Below, one piece after another: positions 59,401-64,000 of a DNA stretch of 64,000 bases. The DNA is from Azadirachta indica (taxonomy: Eukaryota; Streptophyta; Magnoliopsida; Sapindales; Meliaceae), in NCBI GenBank assembly GCA_022749755.1, contig CM040445.1:12235182-12299181 (forward strand), given 5' to 3'. Position 1 is the first letter of the stretch; each line of letters starts with the position of its first letter. The notes beneath the pieces were generated by a model. It did not search any database and was not told the origin of the DNA. It was given only the letters and a program-made list of their open reading frames with translations. A program made the position numbers and the translations under genes.

Positions 59401-60346
59401 GTAGAAAAGCGGTATGTGTTCTTTCTTTTCCAAACATCAATTTCTCTCTAAAATTCAAAAACCTTGGATTATGCAGACAGTGAGTTCCAAGTAAATAAAT
59501 GAGTTAGATTTTGTTTTCCCATCAAAGCGCCCAAAGCCACATATATGCTAAATTACAATTCAAGGACCTAGAAATACAATAAAAAACATGATGCTTACGA
59601 GATGGGCACCGAGTATTCTGGGCTGAGATACAAAACATTAGCTCGAACAGGCTTAATAATGTTTTAGGAACTCTGTTCCGATTCTTTTTGGTTGGACGAG
59701 GCCTGCACCATACAGAGCTTTCAGATATCCAAATGATAATAATGTTTGTCATCCAAATTTAAAACTTTTGTGAAGCTGCATATATTGTGGTGGAAGCTTA
59801 ATAAATCCAAGAACTCAACAGGCTTCTTTCTTGAAACCCAGATGGGACAAGTAGTTGCATTAGATTTCTTTGAAATTTCAATCTTTTGCCCCTAGAAGTA
59901 ACCAGTCTTCTGCTAGTGCCTTGAAATTGTGTTTCATTGCTATGGCTTTATCACATTTTATACACGGTATGGCACCATGCAAGTATTGTCCATTTATGTA
60001 ATGTCATCCTCCCATAAACTACAGTAATATAACTAACAGAGCAAAGTGAAATAGCAAAAAGCAGTACCTTGTACGTCACAAAAGCAGACAATTGGAAAGT
60101 AAGCTTTTGTCACTAGTTTCACTTATGAGCTCAGAATAAAGGTCCTGCAAGTTTCATGTACATTTACTCGCGCACATGACATAATGCAACATTAACATAA
60201 TGAATATACAAACATTAAGATCCAATCAAGATATGAAGCGCTGTCGGAAGATCAAAATTAAGATCTTGAATCACAAACCTGTCTACAGATGCATCCACTG
60301 TCACATTGACCTTGTCAACCAAGGGAGCAGGAGGCTCTGAACCCAT
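56433..60346 (-). pseudogene. 2H-phosphoesterase-type (RNA ligase/cyclic phosphodiesterase family) pseudogene
   Basis: Ten exon remnants in order: 60346-60279, 60144-about 60070, 59702-59599, 59279-59239, 59041-58967, 58871-58758, 58240-58162, 57601-57536, 56915-56835 and 56540-56433. Readable parts include MGSEPPAPLVDKVNVTVDAS, KPVRANVLYLSPEYSVPI, LYHFSMFHASHDISPVPATE, KIVLDRVVLTSNGVLLGCWQ, SGTDPITIRAKLRSALP, DPAILHTSFARLLGHP, FFHELVDRLNNEI and LWYVEEHNVMALALDG. The HTS triplet fits one of the two H-x-T/S motifs of 2H enzymes. Lesions are phase loss at exon 2 with a TGA, a frameshift in exon 3, a phase clash at exon 5, TGA at 58824-58826 and TAG at 56526-56528. Splice sites are largely kept, so decay is recent. 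The family call is from memory of plant proteins and is moderate. Confidence 0.75.
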
Positions 60347-62485
60347 GCCTATCTCAAATGAGCTAAATTCCTGCGCCAAAAACAATACCTATTCAACCAA
60401 ATCTGCAAATGAGCCACTAATCGAAATTCACTAAAGAAAGGCCAAACAACTAATTGTTTTGATTCAGCCCACTGAGTACAAATAAGCTAAATGAAACAAA
60501 CACTAATATCAACATAATGGAGTTCAGCATAACAAACCTAGATTAGTTTATTATTACCATTATTTTCATCCATTGCTCCCCTCTAAGTACCAAAACACGG
60601 TTTTCTTCCGAGAAAGAATACTTGTTAAAGTCTACAAAAACCGTAAATAGCGTCAAGTTTTCTTATTTAAAAGAAGAAATTAAGAAGCTCAACTATATAA
60701 TTACGGCAAAATTGAGAGAGCGCATTCAGTATTCATTATCTAATTTTTAATTCCCCATTAAAAAAAAAAACTTGACAAATTAAAAACACGGGCATAACTC
60801 TATTGACCTTGAATTTGTTTAACAAACAAAATTTAAATTTTTTTTTTTTGCCACACCTTCCATGATTTTCTCGGAAACCAATCATATATAATCAGAAATG
60901 AAAAATAATATCGCATATACAAACCCTAGATCACAACAAAATCATAGCAATAAACGAAAAATACCTTTTAGATGAAAGCCAAAAAAATGTTTTGTTTTGT
61001 TGTTTAAGACTTAAAAGCACAAAGAGTGTGCGTAACTGGAAATGCGAGAAAATTAAGGAACTTTGATGAAAGAAAGAAATAATAAAAATTGGAGTTTGGG
61101 TTAGACAAGGAGACCTTGGTTTGTTGAAAGGCGTCTGAGTCGAGTGAGTGGCGTGGCGGGAGAATACAATACACACGATGGCGCGTGTCAACCACCTGCC
61201 CCTTAATTCATTGAACCAGGACACGTGCTCTCTAATTTTGTTTTGTTTTATTTTTGTTTCTTTTTTCATTCATAAATCATAATACGTTGCGTGCCTGCCA
61301 AATGCCGTTGCCCATTCACTTCTCGCATTGGTGCTGCTTGCCCACGTCAGCCATGTTGTATTGGACCACCTAATTCGATGGGCCAAGCCCAATAAACTTT
61401 TTTTTCACACATTTGTCGGGATATTTTCACATACCTCGTCAAACTCACACATAAAGTAAAAGTACGACGTAATTCATATATATCTCCCCTCTCATTTAAC
61501 AAAGATTTACTTTTTTGTATGTTAAAAGGACAATAAAGATATTTTTACCTAAACATAACTATTGCTACACTCAAATTTGTCTGAACTTGACTTTTTACGT
61601 ACACACGCAGCGCTATTTTCTTCACTAGAACAATAATAAAAAATTAGATTTGAAACTACAATCTTTGAAACAGAAAAAAGAAAATTGTTCTAAACTTTGA
61701 GCAATTCGATTTAATCAAAGTAATTTAATGTGAACTCGAAAGACATTTGAAGGAAAATTTTGCCCCAAAGTAGCTGTTACTAGGTGACTGTTGATATGAT
61801 GTACTCAAATAGCTAAGAGATAGTTTTATATATACAATAGAGAATAAATTTCATGCCAAACCAAGAGTATTAGCTGAATTTACCTCCAAATCATAAGATA
61901 TAAACAATAGCATATTGCTACGGGTTTGGATTCGTTAAAAAAAAAAAGTAATCTCTCATATCCAACAAACGCAGAGTAACATTTCACTTTTTATAATATT
62001 TACATATTTGATTGAACTTTGTATGTTTCTAATTGGACTTTAATCAAACAATTCAATTAATATTTGTAATTAAATCGAGTTTTGATCGTTTTAAGGATTT
62101 ACTTTGCTTATTTTATATTTTACAATAGATACCTCTGTAATGATTGTTCTCCGTTACTGATTTGAGATAGTGTGCAACTTGGTTTAATTTAATGTTTATT
62201 TAACCTTATTTGTTAAGTTAAAGATTGTTGCTCCTGTGGTGTTGATTTAACTTAGTTGTTATTGATTTTTATGCTAGCTGTTTTAATTTGAAGTTAATTT
62301 AAACATATTTGCTGAGGTCAAATATAGGGTTTTTGTTGGTTAGCTAAGTTTAAAGTTTGTTGTATCTTTATATCTTATTTAACTTTCATGCTACTGCTTT
62401 GCATACTACTTGAAAGTCAATTTGTTATGATTATTTTCCAATTTTTCTTATTTTGATATAACTTTTGTATTGCTGCCTGGTATTG
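60347..62485. other. Promoter side of the 2H pseudogene and T-rich spacer
   Basis: Bases 60950-61400 are less AT-rich and contain a CACGTG core at 61222-61227, fitting the old promoter and leader of the minus-strand pseudogene. The remainder has no gene. Confidence 0.45.
61222..61227. promoter_or_regulatory. G-box CACGTG
   Basis: CACGTG in ggacacgtgctc lies in the presumed promoter of the 2H pseudogene. Confidence 0.4.
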
Positions 62486-62487
62486 CG

Positions 62488-63605
62488 TTTAAAGCTTTTG
62501 TGTACATGCACAATTAATGCTAATTTAGTTTTGATTTTCTTTTTCAAGCTACTATATTGTACATGATTTATCCCAATTTTTTTTTTTATCTTTCTTTGAA
62601 GCTACCGTGTATGTGCATGATTGAGATCAATTTGTGATTTTTTTTATTTTAAAGATGCTTTAAAGTTGTTGTGTGTGTTGAAAGTCTTATGCTAATTTGT
62701 AATTTTTATTTCTAGATTTGATCTTCCTTTGAAGTTGCTCTGTGTGTGTGCAAGATTCATGCAAATTGATGATTTTTTTCTTGTTTAAAGGTGCTTCGAA
62801 ATTGTTGCCCCACTTATATTATGTTATTTCTAGGTTTTTATTCTGTTTTTGGATTAATGCCAATACTTGCTATCGGTGCTACTTTCCACCTGATTTCTAC
62901 TAGGTTGAAAGTATTTGCTACGCTGTCTTGCTACTATTTTATCTTTCCATTGCTGTTGACTACAGATTCTATTGCTGTTAATATACTCTGTTTTTAAGTT
63001 ATTGCTGTTTGTTGTCTGCAGCAAAGAAAATAGCAGCTTAGCTTTTGCTATTTTGCAGCAAAAAGAATTGTAGTTTACTGTTGTTTCTTCTTGCTATTTT
63101 GTGCCGTATTTGACTATTTCTATACTTTACTTGTTGCTAAACCTTTGGTTCTTACTGTATTCTCTTTTCTATATTTTTCAATAATATATTATTATAATTA
63201 TAAAAAAAAGTTTATGCAAATTTATTTTTTTTTGTTTTGATATTCCTTTAAAGCTGTTGTGTGTATGCATGATTGAGGTTAATTTGTGATTTTTTTTCTA
63301 ATTTTAACGGTGCTTTGAAGTTGTTGTTTGCGTGTCAAAAGCTTTATGCCAATTTATAATTTTTTTTTTGTTTTGATCTTCCTTTGAAGATACTATGTGT
63401 GTGTGCATGATTGAAATTAGTTAGTAATTTTTTTTCTCTTGTTTTTAAGGTACTTTGGAGCTAGTTTGTGCTTAGGAAGGTTTATGGCAATTTGTGATTT
63501 TTTTTTGTTTTGATCTTCCTTTAAAGATGTTGTGTGTGTGCATGATTCATGCAATTTTTTTTTTTGGTTTTGAACGTGCTTTGTTGCAATATAAGCATGT
63601 ATAAG
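62488..63605. repeat. 1.1-kb dispersed repeat, copy 2
   Basis: It is the partner of 50546-51666 in direct orientation, with matching ends and matching order of ~130-bp monomers. An imperfect hairpin lies at about 63018-63062 (gcagcaaagaaaatagca against tgctattttgcagc). A short open frame at 62791-62997 corresponds to that in copy 1 but shows no recognisable domain. Confidence 0.8.
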
Positions 63606-64000
63606 TTATTAGGTCGATCTTCTTTTTTATAAAAATAAAATTTTAATCAACGTGTTATAAATGGTAGGGTTCCAAGGGTGAATACAATTTTCATCCCTCA
63701 ACTATAGAAAATAAAAAATTAAGATATAATTTTATCAATTTTAACATATTAGACTCAAGTAAAATAAATAAGTGTCCATTTGATTTTATTTTTTTATTAT
63801 CAAAAAATTTGATCCATTATAATATGTTAGTTCCAAGTTAAGTAAGTAAACACTCGTTTGGTTTGAATTTTTTAGTAATAATTTTTTTTAATTTTTCAAT
63901 GTCATTTATAGTTAAAAGTTTTTAGAATTGAAAAACTATTTTTCTTTTATGAAAAAAACTACTTCTCTAACTTTTTTTATAAAGTGAAATTATTTAAAAT
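63606..64000. other. AT-rich end of window
   Basis: There is no gene. Bases 63715-63860 resemble in wording the MITE-like hairpin at 23988-24160 (aagatataattttatcaatttta) and have weak inverted symmetry. Confidence 0.35.

Noticed and set aside
60931..61269. 112-codon minus-strand frame upstream of the 2H pseudogene
   Set aside because: It is out of context with the gene's start (MGSEPPAP at 60346). Composition suggests leader/promoter sequence. It may be transcribed but is not convincingly coding.

Overview
The window is nuclear DNA of a flowering plant, almost certainly a eudicot. The signs are intron-rich genes with GT..AG junctions, AT-rich spacers with palindromic elements, and plant-only families: Kunitz inhibitors, PLS-class PPR proteins, a YSL transporter, RHL1, a GEM-like GRAM protein and a DUF295 F-box protein. 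The species cannot be fixed from sequence alone. A malvid such as a member of Sapindales or Citrus is a guess.

Region 1 (1-21.1 kb) is a tandem array built by repeated duplication of an ancestral block, PPR gene - Kunitz gene - GEM-like gene (the last on the minus strand). It holds four intact plus-strand Kunitz (miraculin-like) genes, the 3' end of a fifth at the window edge, and one divergent minus-strand Kunitz gene. It also holds several broken Kunitz copies, one near-complete PPR pseudogene with two single-base frameshifts, a 3' PPR copy fused to half a Kunitz-like gene, and two short PPR N-terminal relics. One complete GEM-like gene closes the array, with 3' relics of other copies inside it. 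Each intact plus-strand Kunitz gene carries the same proximal promoter, with a TATA box about 57 bp before its ATG. Their predicted inhibitory loops differ from copy to copy.

Region 2 (21-39 kb) is AT-rich spacer with large imperfect palindromes, an isolated higher-GC patch near 25 kb, and a large DUF789 gene (28.9-34.6 kb). The DUF789 exons and splice sites are well preserved, but the reading frame is broken by a 2-bp and a 4-bp micro-duplication.

Region 3 (39-50.5 kb) carries two convergent intact genes: a Yellow Stripe-Like transporter (six exons, 701 aa) and, on the minus strand, ROOT HAIRLESS 1 (ten exons, 393 aa), a plant topoisomerase VI accessory protein.

Region 4 (50.5-64 kb) has a 1.1-kb dispersed repeat in two direct copies, at 50.5 and 62.5 kb. 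Between them lie an intronless F-box/DUF295 gene, a ribosomal protein S9 3' relic, a tiny two-finger zinc-finger gene, and a ten-exon 2H-phosphoesterase-type pseudogene with several inactivating lesions.

I see no CRISPR array, rRNA gene or convincing tRNA gene, and no unknown biochemical system. The most informative content is the stepwise decay and rearrangement history of the PPR-Kunitz-GEML array.
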